Shown here one piece after another: positions 24,050 through 32,977 of a stretch of 64,000 nucleotides of DNA (positions within the stretch are counted from its first letter, which is position 1; each line of letters starts with the position of its first letter). The stretch comes from RGIG2041 sp045546315 (GTDB lineage: Bacteria > Bacillota > Clostridia > UBA1381 > UMGS1253): NCBI GenBank assembly GCA_045546315.1, contig JAZQCN010000095.1, positions 1 to 64,000 of the forward strand, read 5' to 3'. The position numbers and the translations under genes are program-made. Under the pieces are notes generated by a model. The model saw only the letters and a program-made list of their open reading frames with translations. It had not been told where the DNA came from and searched no databases.

Positions 24050-25207
24050 ATGACAACTTTTGAAAAAGATAATCAGTATATCATGCATACCTATGGGCGT
24101 TTCGATTTGTGCTTGGTGAGCGGTAAGGGTTCAACGCTTAAAGACGAGAACGGCAAGGAATACATCGATTTTGGTACGGGTATTGCCGTAAACACATTTG
24201 GTGTGAGCGATGAGGCTTGGAACGCTGCGGTTACGGCACAGCTTGCAAAGCTGGCGCATACATCGAATCTGTATTATACAGAGCCGTGTGCAAATCTTGC
24301 AGAGCTGCTTTGTAAAAAAACGGGTATGTCGAAGGTGTTTTTCTCCAACTCCGGCGCAGAGGCAAACGAGTGTGCCATTAAGGCGGCGCGTAAGTACGGC
24401 ACGGACAAGGACGAAAATAAAAACGAGATTATCACGCTGGTCAACAGCTTTCACGGCAGAACGGTAACTACACTGTCCGCAACGGGGCAGGATGTGTTCC
24501 ATAAAAGCTTCACGCCGTTTACGGAAGGGTTTGTGTATACACCGGCAAACGATTGCGATGCGCTGCGCAAGGCAATCAGCCCGCGCACAACGGCAATTAT
24601 GGTTGAAACTGTGCAGGGCGAAGGCGGCGTGATGCCGCTTAGCGAAGACTTTATGGCTTGCATTGAAAAAATCACCACAGAAAACGACATTCTTCTTATT
24701 ATAGATGAGGTACAGACCGGCAACGGCAGAACAGGTCAGCTTTACTCATATATGGACACCTGCCTTACCCCGGACATTGTATCGACGGCAAAGGGACTTG
24801 CGGGCGGTCTGCCGCTCGGCGCGACGATGTTTAATGAAAAGCTTAAAGACATTTTGCCCCCGAGCACACACGGCTCAACCTTTGGCGGCAACCCGGTTTG
24901 CTGCGCAGGTGCGTTGAGCATTTTAGAGCGCATCGACGATGCACTTTTAAAGGAAGTGCGTGAAAAAAGCGCATACATCATTGAAAAGCTTACAAGCATA
25001 CGCGGCGTAAAATCCGTATCGGGCAAGGGCTTCATGCTCGGCATTGAAACCGAAAAGAGCGCAGGCGACATTGTAAAGGCCTGCATGGAAAAGGGACTTT
25101 TAGTGCTCACGGCAAAGACGAAGGTTCGCCTTTTGCCGGCACTGAATATATCATATGCAGAAATAGACAAGGGACTTGAAATCTTAAAAGGAGTGATAGA
25201 AGCATGA
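24050..25207 (+). CDS. argD: Acetylornithine aminotransferase
   Basis: A 385-residue class III aminotransferase. It has FFSNSGAEANECAIKAARK (phosphate and ring contacts), SFHGRT, LIIDEVQTGNGRTG (cofactor Asp), and the pyridoxal-phosphate lysine Lys248 in STAKGLAGGLPLG. It makes N-acetylornithine from the semialdehyde. It is the first gene after the MITE-like element; the ribosome site is weak (CTGGTGAT). Its end overlaps argF by 4 bases. Confidence 0.95.
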   Translation: MTTFEKDNQYIMHTYGRFDLCLVSGKGSTLKDENGKEYIDFGTGIAVNTFGVSDEAWNAAVTAQLAKLAHTSNLYYTEPCANLAELLCKKTGMSKVFFSNSGAEANECAIKAARKYGTDKDENKNEIITLVNSFHGRTVTTLSATGQDVFHKSFTPFTEGFVYTPANDCDALRKAISPRTTAIMVETVQGEGGVMPLSEDFMACIEKITTENDILLIIDEVQTGNGRTGQLYSYMDTCLTPDIVSTAKGLAGGLPLGATMFNEKLKDILPPSTHGSTFGGNPVCCAGALSILERIDDALLKEVREKSAYIIEKLTSIRGVKSVSGKGFMLGIETEKSAGDIVKACMEKGLLVLTAKTKVRLLPALNISYAEIDKGLEILKGVIEA

Positions 25208-26109
25208 AGCATTTATTGAAGCTTTCCGATTGGTCTGCAAAAGACATCACGGATACGCTTAATTTGGCAGATCAGCTCAAATACGAAAAAAAGAACGGCA
25301 TTGCCCACAAGCATTTAGAGGGCAAAACGCTCGGTATGATTTTTGAAAAATCGTCCACAAGAACGCGTGTTTCCTTTGAGGTCGGCATGTACGAGCTCGG
25401 CGGTCATCCGCTGTTCTTAAGCTCGGACGATTTGCAAATCGGGCGCGGCGAGCCGGTCGAAGATACGGCGAGAGTGCTTTCGAGATTTATCGACGGCATT
25501 ATGATTCGTACCTACACGCAAAAAGAGGTTGAGGATTTGGCAAGCTACGGCTCGATTCCGGTCATCAACGGTCTGACCGACTACGCACATCCGTGCCAGG
25601 TTCTGGCAGATTTAATGACCATCCGCGAGCACAAAACACTTTTAGAGGGCTTGAAGCTTTGCTTCATCGGCGACGGTAACAACATGGCAAACTCCTTAAT
25701 CGTCGGCGGCATCAAAATGGGCATGGAAGTAGCCATTGCCTGCCCGGGCGATTATAAGCCGGACGCAGCGCTGATGAAATGGGCAAGCGAAAACGGCAAG
25801 TTTACCTGCACCGACAACATTTTAGATGCAGCCAAGGATGCAGATGTGCTCTACACGGATGTATGGGCTTCGATGGGTCAGGAAGCTGAAGCAAACGAAA
25901 GAAAGAAAATCTTTAAGGATTATCAGATCAATGACAGCGTAATGGCAGTGGCAAAGCCGGATGCAATGGTACTGCACTGCTTGCCGGCACACCGCGGCGA
26001 GGAAATCACCGCAGAGGTGTTTGAAGCACATGCAAACGAGATTTTCGATGAAGCAGAAAACAGACTGCACGCCCAAAAGGCTGTGCTTGTGAAGTGCATG
26101 GGAGATTGA
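25204..26109 (+). CDS. argF: Ornithine carbamoyltransferase
   Basis: A 301-residue transcarbamylase. The carbamoyl-phosphate loop is KSSTRTRVSFE (Ser51-Thr-Arg-Thr), HPCQVLADL is the second contact, and VLHCLPAHRGEE carries the catalytic Cys of the HCLP motif. It forms citrulline from ornithine and carbamoyl phosphate. Its start overlaps the argD stop (ATGA type), and carA starts 2 bases after its stop, so ornithine transcarbamylation and carbamoyl-phosphate synthesis are co-produced. Confidence 0.96.
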   Translation: MKHLLKLSDWSAKDITDTLNLADQLKYEKKNGIAHKHLEGKTLGMIFEKSSTRTRVSFEVGMYELGGHPLFLSSDDLQIGRGEPVEDTARVLSRFIDGIMIRTYTQKEVEDLASYGSIPVINGLTDYAHPCQVLADLMTIREHKTLLEGLKLCFIGDGNNMANSLIVGGIKMGMEVAIACPGDYKPDAALMKWASENGKFTCTDNILDAAKDADVLYTDVWASMGQEAEANERKKIFKDYQINDSVMAVAKPDAMVLHCLPAHRGEEITAEVFEAHANEIFDEAENRLHAQKAVLVKCMGD

Positions 26110-26111
26110 TT

Positions 26112-27137
26112 ATGAAAGCTTATATTGTATTAGAAAACGGACAAATTTTTGAAGGCAAGCGCTTCGGTGCAGATACAGATGCCATCGGCGAGCTGGTATT
26201 TACCACAACGATGGGCAGCTATATGGAAACGCTGACCGACCCTTGCTACCATGGGCAGATTGTTTTGCAAACCTTTCCGCTCATCGGCAACTACGGCGTT
26301 GTGACAAAAGACATCCAAAGCGACAAGGTGCAGGTGGCAGGCTATGTCATTCGCGATTTGTGTGAGGCGCCGTCCAACTTCCGCTGCGAAGGGGATTTAA
26401 ACAGCTTCTTAAAGGCGCAGGGCATCGCCGGTATCTACGGTGTAGATACGCGCGAGCTGACGCGCATCCTTCGCGAAAACGGCACGATGACGGCAAAAAT
26501 CGTTTCCGAAAAGCCGGAAAGCACGGAGATGACCTATGCCATCAGCGACGCAGTCAAGGCTGTCGCAACGGGCGAGGTTAAGGAATACAAGGCAGACAAT
26601 GCGACCCGCAGTGTGGCCGTACTCAACTTCGGCGCAACGCAGGGCATCACAGATGCACTTGTAAAGCGCGGCTTAAATGTATGCGAGCTGCCGTATGATA
26701 CAGCAGCGGACAAGCTTTTAGCCTACGACGCAATCGTGCTCTCTGCCGGCCCGGGAGACCCCGCAGAAAACACGGCAGCCATCCAAACGGTTGCAGAATT
26801 GCTCGGCAAAAAGCCAATACTCGGCATCGGTCTCGGTCACCAGATTTTAGCTTTGGCTGCCGGCGCGAAAACAGAGAAGTTAAAGGTCGGTCACCGCGGT
26901 GCAAACATACCGGTGCGCGACTTAGAAAGCGGCAGAGTGCACATCACGGTGCAAAACCACGGCTATGCAGTGGTTTGCGATACCCTGCCGGACACCGCAA
27001 AGCTGCGTTTCGTAAATGCGAACGACGAAACCTGCGAGGGTGTGGAATATGAGGGTCTCAAGGCGCTCGGCGTGCAGTTCCAGCCGGAACGCGCCGCATT
27101 TGTGTTCGACAAATTTTTGGAAATGGTAGGTGAATGA
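26112..27137 (+). CDS. carA: Carbamoyl-phosphate synthase small subunit with lost glutaminase residues
   Basis: A 341-residue CarA. The N-terminal domain is normal (GQIFEGKRFGAD; GIYGVDTRELTRILRENG) and the C-terminal half has the class I amidotransferase fold. The nucleophile motif that should read GICLGHQ is GIGLGHQ: Gly240 (GGT at 26829-26831) replaces the catalytic Cys. The HPEA triad motif is QPER: Gln324 replaces the catalytic His. LSNGPGDP also reads LSAGPGDP. Hydrolysis of glutamine should therefore be impossible. In the E. coli enzyme, changing this Cys abolishes glutamine-dependent but not ammonia-dependent synthesis, and vertebrate CPS1 is a natural parallel. Start by GGAGATTG; it overlaps the carB ribosome site. 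Confidence 0.93.
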   Translation: MKAYIVLENGQIFEGKRFGADTDAIGELVFTTTMGSYMETLTDPCYHGQIVLQTFPLIGNYGVVTKDIQSDKVQVAGYVIRDLCEAPSNFRCEGDLNSFLKAQGIAGIYGVDTRELTRILRENGTMTAKIVSEKPESTEMTYAISDAVKAVATGEVKEYKADNATRSVAVLNFGATQGITDALVKRGLNVCELPYDTAADKLLAYDAIVLSAGPGDPAENTAAIQTVAELLGKKPILGIGLGHQILALAAGAKTEKLKVGHRGANIPVRDLESGRVHITVQNHGYAVVCDTLPDTAKLRFVNANDETCEGVEYEGLKALGVQFQPERAAFVFDKFLEMVGE

Positions 27138-27138
27138 T

Positions 27139-30100
27139 ATGCCGTTAAATCCGAATATTAAAAAAGTACTCGTTATCGGCTCCGGTCCGATTGTTATCGG
27201 TCAGGCAGCAGAGTTTGACTATGCCGGCACGCAGGCGTGTCGCGTTTTAAAGGACGCAGGCATGGATATCGTGCTCGTTAACTCCAACCCGGCGACCATC
27301 ATGACCGACAAAGCCATGGCGGACGAAATCTATTTAGAGCCGCTCACGCCGGAAACCATCAAGCGTATTATTGAAAAGGAGCGCCCGGACAGCTTGCTCG
27401 CTTCCTTGGGCGGTCAGACAGGCTTGACCATTGCGATGCAGCTTTCCGAGGAAGGCTTTTTGTCGCGCATGGGCGTAAAGCTCATCGGTACAAATGAGGA
27501 AGCCATCATTAAGGCGGAGGACCGCGACCTCTTCAAGCAGACAATGCTTGAGCTCGGTCAGCCGTGTATCCCGTCTGATATTGCAACCGACATAGAGACC
27601 GCAACCGAGATCGCCGCAAGCATCGGCTATCCGGTCATCATCCGTCCGGCATTTACCTTGGGCGGTGCCGGCGGCGGTGTGGCATACAACGAAGACGAAT
27701 TCCGCAAGATTGCGGCAAACGGTCTTCTCCTCTCCCCGATTACGCAGATTCTCGTAGAAAAATATATCTACGGCTGGAAGGAAGTTGAGTTTGAGGTTAT
27801 GCGCGATGCCGCAGGCAACGCCATCACCATCTGTTCGATGGAAAACTTCGACCCGGTCGGCATCCACACCGGTGACTCCATCGTTGTAGCACCGGCAGTA
27901 ACGCTTTCCAACAAGGAATACAATATGCTCAGCCAGGCAGCGCTCGATATTATTACCGCGCTGAAAATCGAGGGCGGCTGTAATGTACAGTTTGCACTCG
28001 ACCCAAACAGCTTCGACTATGCCGTAATCGAGGTAAACCCGCGCGTATCGCGCTCGAGTGCCCTTGCAAGTAAGGCAACGGGCTACCCGATTGCAAAGGT
28101 AACCACTAAAATCGCGCTCGGCTATACCTTAGACGAAATCAAAAACGATGTGACCGGCAGCACATGGGCGTGCTTCGAGCCGGCAGTTGACTATATTGTT
28201 GTAAAATTCCCGAAGTGGCCGTTTGACAAGTTTGTCTATGCACAGCGCAAGCTCGGCACAGCTATGAAGGCAACCGGTGAGGTTATGTCCATCGGTCCGA
28301 CCTTCGAAATGGCGATTATGAAGGCAGTGCGCGGCGCAGAAATCGGCTTGGACACACTCCAGCTGCGTAAGATGCAGGAGGAAGAGGACATCGAAGCTGC
28401 AATGGCGCGCATGGATGACCAGAGAATTTTTGCCGTATACGAAGCCCTTCGCCGCGGCATCAGCTTAGACAGAATCCACGAGATTACCAGAATCGACAAG
28501 TGGTTCTTATCCAAGCTCTTAAACCTTGTAAACTATGAAAACTCGCTTGCAGGCGGCCTTTCCGAGGAAAAATACCTCGAGGGTAAAAAGCTCGGCTATC
28601 CGGATGCAGCACTGGAAAGACTTTCCGGCTGCAAGGTGCCGATGCACAAAAGCTGCGTTTATAAAATGGTGGATACCTGCGGCGGTGAGTTTAAGGCACA
28701 GACGCCTTACTTCTACTCCAGCTTCGACGAGCATTGCGAAGCGCGCGAGTTAGAAACCACCGGCGAAAAGATTATCGTGCTCGGCTCCGGCCCGATTCGT
28801 ATCGGTCAGGGTATCGAGTTTGACTACTCGTCCGTACACTGCGTTTGGACACTCAAGAAAATGGGCTACGAGGTTGTCATCATCAACAACAATCCGGAAA
28901 CCGTTTCCACCGACTTTGATACAGCAGACCGACTCTACTTCGAGCCGCTCACACCGGAAGATGTTATGAATGTTATCGAGGTGGAAAAGCCGAGCGGCGT
29001 TGTTGTTGCCTTCGGCGGTCAGACCGCGATTAAGCTTGTAAAATTCTTATCCGACAGCGGCATCAGAATTTTGGGCACCTCCGCGGAAAGCATTGATATG
29101 GCAGAAGACAGAGAGCAGTTCGACGCGCTTCTGGAGCGCTTCTCCATCAAGCGTCCGCAGGCACTCACCGCAATGAATATGGAAGGTGCACTCGAGGCTG
29201 CGCACACGCTCGGCTTCCCTGTGCTGCTGCGTCCGTCCTATGTTATCGGCGGTCAGAATATGACGATTGCCCATACCGACGAGGATGTAGAGCGCTATAT
29301 GAATATGATTTTAGCGCAGAAGATTGAAAACCCGGTGCTCATCGACAAGTATATGATGGGTAAAGAATTAGAGGTTGATGTTATCTCCGACGGTGAGGAT
29401 GTACTCATCCCGGGCATTATGGAGCATGTGGAGCGCGCCGGCGTACACAGCGGTGACTCGATTGCCGTATATCCGCCGTTTAGCGTAAGCGACATTATGC
29501 TCGAAAAGATTATCTCCTGCTCGGAAAAGCTTGCGCTTTCCTTAAAGACGCAGGGCTTAATCAATATCCAGTATCTCATTTACCAGAATGAGCTTTATGT
29601 TATCGAGGTAAACCCGCGTGCATCGAGAACCGTGCCGTACATCAGTAAGGTTACGGGCGTACCGATGGTTGATTTAGCGACCCGCGTAATGCAGGGCGAG
29701 CCATTAAAGTCTCTCGGCTACGGCACAGGATTATATAAATCCTCTCCATACTTTACGGTAAAGGTGCCGGTATTCTCGTTTGAAAAGCTTTCGGGCATCA
29801 ACTCCATTCTCGGCCCGGAAATGAAGTCCACCGGCGAGGTACTCGGTATTGGCAGAACCTTAAACGAAGCACTCTTTAAGGGCCTCGTTTCCGCTGGCTT
29901 CAACCTGCAGGGCAGAAACGGCGTGTATATCAACATGCATATGAAGGACCGCTACGAGGTGCTCCAGCTTGCAAAGAAGTTCGACGATGCAAAAATTAAG
30001 ATTTATGCATCCCCGGCTTGTGCGGAGCTGATTGAAGCGCTCGGTATTGATGTCATCGCCGTAAAAGACGAGGATGTCAGCCCGATGCTCGAGGAAAAGA

Positions 30101-31146
30101 CCTTCGACTACATTATCTACACCAATGGCGGCAAGCCGGAGGAAATTGAAGCTTATATCAAGCTGCATATGCAGGCACTGCGCTTGTCCGTTGCATGCTT
30201 GACAAGTCCGGATACGGCAAATGCACTGGCAGACATTATCTTAAGCCGCTTTAACCAGCAAAACACCGAGCTTGTGAACATCACTGCACTGAGAAGCAAC
30301 AAGCAGAAGCTCAAGTTCTTAAAGATGCAGGGCACCGGCGACGACTACATTTTCTTTGACAACTACAAGGGCAAGATTACCTGTCCGGAGCCGCTGGCAA
30401 TTAACCTCACCGACCGCCACTACGGCATCGGTGGCGACGGTATGGTCTTAATCGAAAAATCCTCCGTTGCGGATATGAAGATGCGTATGTTTAATGCAGA
30501 CGGCAGCGAAGGTCAGATGGCAGGCAACTCCATCCGCTGCGTTGCAAAGTATCTGTATGACAACGATTTCGTGAAGAAGGAAAAGATGACCATCGAAACA
30601 CCGAGCGGCATCAAAGAGGTTAAGGTATACCTCTACAACGGTCAGGTGCGCAGCGCATGTGTCAATATGGGCAAGGCTGAATTTGCACCTGCAAAGCTTC
30701 CGGCGAATTTCGATATGGAGCGCGTGGTTAACGAGCCGATTACCGTCGGCGGCAAGGAATACAAGGTTACCTGCGTATCTATGGGCAATCCGCACTGTGT
30801 TGTATTCTGCGACCGCGTAGACAACATTGATGTAGAAGCCATCGGCCCGCTCTTTGAAAACAAGGCAGAGCTGTTCCCGGAGAGAATCAACACCGAGTTT
30901 GTTCGCGTTGTCGATAAAAAGACAATTCGTATGCGCGTTTGGGAGCGCGGTAACGGCGAAACACCTGCCTGCGGTACTGGCGCTTGCGCAGCGGTAGTTG
31001 CTGCAGTGGAAAACGGCTACTGCTTAAAGGACGAGGACATCGTTGTTCGCGTTAAGGGCGGCGAGCTGATTGTTCGCTACACCGACAAAGCTGTTTATCT
31101 TACAGGTAACGCAGAGCTTGTATTTGAAGGTACAATCGAATATTAA
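27139..31146 (+). CDS. carB: CarB-DapF fusion: carbamoyl-phosphate synthase large subunit joined to diaminopimelate epimerase
   Basis: A 1335-residue continuous frame. Residues 1 to about 1050 are a complete CarB with two ATP-grasp halves (VIGSGPIVIGQAAEFDYAG; VLGSGPIRIGQGIEFDYSS) and an MGS-like C-terminal domain. From about 1057 the sequence becomes a complete DapF (KFLKMQGTGDDYIFFD), with both catalytic cysteines present: Cys1134 in GNSIRC and Cys1278 in PACGTGACA. Diaminopimelate epimerase makes meso-DAP for lysine and peptidoglycan. No stop, start or ribosome site separates the parts, only a short basic linker (residues about 1045-1057). Whether the product is cleaved is unknown. The ATG at 27139 follows GTAGGTG. 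Confidence 0.95.
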   Translation: MPLNPNIKKVLVIGSGPIVIGQAAEFDYAGTQACRVLKDAGMDIVLVNSNPATIMTDKAMADEIYLEPLTPETIKRIIEKERPDSLLASLGGQTGLTIAMQLSEEGFLSRMGVKLIGTNEEAIIKAEDRDLFKQTMLELGQPCIPSDIATDIETATEIAASIGYPVIIRPAFTLGGAGGGVAYNEDEFRKIAANGLLLSPITQILVEKYIYGWKEVEFEVMRDAAGNAITICSMENFDPVGIHTGDSIVVAPAVTLSNKEYNMLSQAALDIITALKIEGGCNVQFALDPNSFDYAVIEVNPRVSRSSALASKATGYPIAKVTTKIALGYTLDEIKNDVTGSTWACFEPAVDYIVVKFPKWPFDKFVYAQRKLGTAMKATGEVMSIGPTFEMAIMKAVRGAEIGLDTLQLRKMQEEEDIEAAMARMDDQRIFAVYEALRRGISLDRIHEITRIDKWFLSKLLNLVNYENSLAGGLSEEKYLEGKKLGYPDAALERLSGCKVPMHKSCVYKMVDTCGGEFKAQTPYFYSSFDEHCEARELETTGEKIIVLGSGPIRIGQGIEFDYSSVHCVWTLKKMGYEVVIINNNPETVSTDFDTADRLYFEPLTPEDVMNVIEVEKPSGVVVAFGGQTAIKLVKFLSDSGIRILGTSAESIDMAEDREQFDALLERFSIKRPQALTAMNMEGALEAAHTLGFPVLLRPSYVIGGQNMTIAHTDEDVERYMNMILAQKIENPVLIDKYMMGKELEVDVISDGEDVLIPGIMEHVERAGVHSGDSIAVYPPFSVSDIMLEKIISCSEKLALSLKTQGLINIQYLIYQNELYVIEVNPRASRTVPYISKVTGVPMVDLATRVMQGEPLKSLGYGTGLYKSSPYFTVKVPVFSFEKLSGINSILGPEMKSTGEVLGIGRTLNEALFKGLVSAGFNLQGRNGVYINMHMKDRYEVLQLAKKFDDAKIKIYASPACAELIEALGIDVIAVKDEDVSPMLEEKTFDYIIYTNGGKPEEIEAYIKLHMQALRLSVACLTSPDTANALADIILSRFNQQNTELVNITALRSNKQKLKFLKMQGTGDDYIFFDNYKGKITCPEPLAINLTDRHYGIGGDGMVLIEKSSVADMKMRMFNADGSEGQMAGNSIRCVAKYLYDNDFVKKEKMTIETPSGIKEVKVYLYNGQVRSACVNMGKAEFAPAKLPANFDMERVVNEPITVGGKEYKVTCVSMGNPHCVVFCDRVDNIDVEAIGPLFENKAELFPERINTEFVRVVDKKTIRMRVWERGNGETPACGTGACAAVVAAVENGYCLKDEDIVVRVKGGELIVRYTDKAVYLTGNAELVFEGTIEY

Positions 31147-31151
31147 AAAAT

Positions 31152-31178
31152 GAAGGGCGAAGCTTTCTTCGCCCTTTT
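31152..31178 (+). terminator. Terminator of the arginine cluster
   Basis: AAGGGCGAAG pairs with CTTCGCCCTT around a 4-base loop, followed by T5. It separates the cluster from the M20 peptidase. Confidence 0.9.
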
Positions 31179-31196
31179 TCCCATGGAGGCAGTCAA

Positions 31197-32369
31197 ATGG
31201 ATTTCGAAAAAATTGTTGCAAAAATTGAAGACCTGAAAGATGAATATCTGCAATTCTGGATGGAGGTTGTCAACTGCGAAAGCCCGACAGACTATAAAAC
31301 CGGCGTGGATATGTGCAGCAATATGTTCATAAACAAGGCGAAAGAGCGCGGATGGAAAATAGATATTCAAAAGCAGCCTGTGTCCGGTGATGCAGTCTGC
31401 ATCACCTTAAACCCGGATGCACCGGGCAAGCCGTTTTGCCTGTCTGCACATTTGGACACCGTGCATCCGCTCGGCAGCTTTGGCACGCCTGCTGCACGCA
31501 TTGAAGGCGACAAGCTCATCGGCCCGGGTGTAACAGACTGCAAAGGCGGCGCCGTTTCCGCACTTATGGCAATGGAAGCCCTCGACAAGTGCGGCTTTAC
31601 AGGCCGTCCCGTCAAACTGATTCTGCAAAGCGATGAGGAAAACAGCAGCCGTACCAGCAATAAAACGACCATCTACTATATGATTGAGCAGGCAAAGGGC
31701 TGTGTTGCTTTTTTGAATCTCGAAGGCAACAAACGCTATGACAACGCCTGCATTGCAAGAAAGGGCATTGCCAAGTATAAAATCGAAATTACGGGCAAGG
31801 CTTGCCACGCCTCTGTATGCACTGAAGGCATCAGCGCCATCCGCGAAGCAGCGATGAAAATCGTCGAGCTGGAGAAAAACCAGGACCCGGATGGCATCAC
31901 CGTAAGCTGTGGCATTATTTCCGGCGGCAGCGCGGAAAACACGGTGCCGGAACATTGCACCTTCACGGTTGACACGCGCTTTGCCGACGATGCACAAATG
32001 AAAGAGGTTGATGCGCTTGTGCACAAGATTGCAAACACCGCTTTTGTAAAAGGCACAACCGCAACCGCTACGCTATTAAGCAGCCGCATTTCCATGCCGA
32101 GGAAGGATACAAATGTTGCGCTTGTAGAAGCGCTCAATATATACTGGAATGAAGCAAAGCTTCCGGTTTGCGAGCCGGTAATGTGCTTCGGCGGCTCGGA
32201 TGCGGCATACATCAGCGCCGCAGGCATTCCAACTGCAGACAACTTAGGCATCCGTGGCGGCGGTATTCATACCTTAGGCGAATTTGCCTATATTGAATCC
32301 TTGCCGATTTTCGCCGCAAGACTGGCTGTTGCAGCGGCAGCGCTGCCGGATTCCTTTAACGAAAACTAA
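31197..32369 (+). CDS. M20-family metallopeptidase/deacylase
   Basis: A 390-residue M20 protein. The metal ligands appear in SAHLDTVHP (His, Asp), GPGVTDCKGG (bridging Asp), and QSDEENSS (catalytic and metal Glu pair), with a further acidic/His region near GGSDAAYI and RGGGIHTLGE. A dimerisation domain sits between (KGIAKYKIEITGKACHAS). Members include DapE, ArgE, carboxypeptidase G2 and PepT-like enzymes. The neighbouring DapF fusion and arg genes make an acyl-amino-acid deacylase plausible, but argJ removes the need for ArgE. The specificity is unassigned. It has its own GGAGG ribosome site after the arg terminator. Confidence 0.85.
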   Translation: MDFEKIVAKIEDLKDEYLQFWMEVVNCESPTDYKTGVDMCSNMFINKAKERGWKIDIQKQPVSGDAVCITLNPDAPGKPFCLSAHLDTVHPLGSFGTPAARIEGDKLIGPGVTDCKGGAVSALMAMEALDKCGFTGRPVKLILQSDEENSSRTSNKTTIYYMIEQAKGCVAFLNLEGNKRYDNACIARKGIAKYKIEITGKACHASVCTEGISAIREAAMKIVELEKNQDPDGITVSCGIISGGSAENTVPEHCTFTVDTRFADDAQMKEVDALVHKIANTAFVKGTTATATLLSSRISMPRKDTNVALVEALNIYWNEAKLPVCEPVMCFGGSDAAYISAAGIPTADNLGIRGGGIHTLGEFAYIESLPIFAARLAVAAAALPDSFNEN

Positions 32370-32380
32370 TATCACATACA

Positions 32381-32412
32381 CAAAGACCGCAGGCAATCGC
32401 CTGCGGTCTTTG
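32381..32412. terminator. Bidirectional terminator after M20 gene
   Basis: CAAAGACCGCAGGC and its complement with a 4-base loop. It stops M20 transcription and would also stop the short leftward transcript from the promoter at 32457-32485. Confidence 0.9.
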
Positions 32413-32456
32413 CATCCGTGCTGAATATGTAACCTGTGTCGCAACAGAACAATCAA

Positions 32457-32504
32457 ATTATACACCACATCTGGCGTAATGTCAACACATCAAATGTAGT
32501 GTAT
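32457..32504 (-). promoter_or_regulatory. Leftward consensus promoter overlapping a palindromic operator
   Basis: Minus strand TTGACA (32480-32485), 17-base spacer, TATAAT (32457-32462). An inverted repeat (ATACACcACAT at 32460-32470, ATGTaGTGTAT at 32494-32504) overlaps it and is a likely site for the XRE protein encoded 27 bases to the right. No gene is in position to use this promoter before the terminator at 32412-32381. Confidence 0.6.
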
Positions 32505-32530
32505 GTTAAAATTTTTCCGAGGTGATTACT

Positions 32531-32743
32531 TTGGAAAAATGTGCATTGCGCTTAAAGGCACTTCGAGAAGATCACGACCTGACCCAAACCGATGTCGCTA
32601 CTATCTTAAAAACAACTCAACAAGTTTATTCACGATATGAAAACGAAAAAAATGAAATACCGATACATCACATTATAACACTGTCAAGATTTTATAAAGT
32701 AAGTTGTGATTATATTTTAGGTGAAACTGATGAGATGAACTAA
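32531..32743 (+). CDS. Small XRE-family helix-turn-helix regulator
   Basis: A 70-residue Cro/C1 domain protein: LKALREDHDLTQTDVATILKTTQQVYSRYENEKNEI is the full helix-turn-helix, then a helix pair ending DYILGETDE. GAGGTGA upstream places the start at TTG 32531; a GTG nine bases earlier would be read through the ribosome site. The family often acts as a stand-alone phage- or conjugative-element-type repressor. A palindrome and a leftward promoter lie just upstream, implying autoregulation. Confidence 0.8.
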   Translation: MEKCALRLKALREDHDLTQTDVATILKTTQQVYSRYENEKNEIPIHHIITLSRFYKVSCDYILGETDEMN

Positions 32744-32764
32744 TATACCGGCTTCAATAGCAGG

Positions 32765-32874
32765 GGGTTCTTATGGGGGACTGCAAGTCCCCCTAAGCCG
32801 TTTTAAGGGGGTTGAAGGGGGAGAATCGGAACTCCCCCTTCGTTTTGCTACTTTTGCAATCAAAAGTAGGTCCT
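32765..32874. repeat. G/C-rich multi-hairpin intergenic repeat
   Basis: Three hairpins in a row: GGGGGACT/AGTCCCCC (32774-32793), GGGGGAG/CTCCCCC (about 32818-32839), and CTACTTTTG/CAAAAGTAG (about 32850-32870). No frame crosses it. It fills most of the 231-base gap and has the character of a dispersed extragenic element. Confidence 0.5.
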
Positions 32875-32946
32875 CCTGGCAGGGCATAATATATAAACCT
32901 ATTTCAAGGTAACAGTTCAACGCTTTGTAGCATAGCTATACATAAT

Positions 32947-32977
32947 AAAAAACGGATGCAAATGCATCCATTTTTTA
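32947..32977 (-). terminator. Terminator of the MBL-GDPD gene
   Basis: AAAAAACGGATGCA with its near complement around the TGCATCC arm, then a T run on the minus strand. It overlaps the last codons of the gene. Confidence 0.8.

Noticed and set aside
26829..26831. CarA Cys-to-Gly as a simple sequencing error
   Set aside because: The catalytic His is also replaced (27081-27083) and the oxyanion/GPGDP region differs, so a single base error does not explain the pattern. Read checking is still advised.
32760..32870. CRISPR-like repeat array
   Set aside because: The G-rich hairpins are not equally spaced direct repeats and no spacers or cas genes are present. No CRISPR array was seen anywhere in the window.
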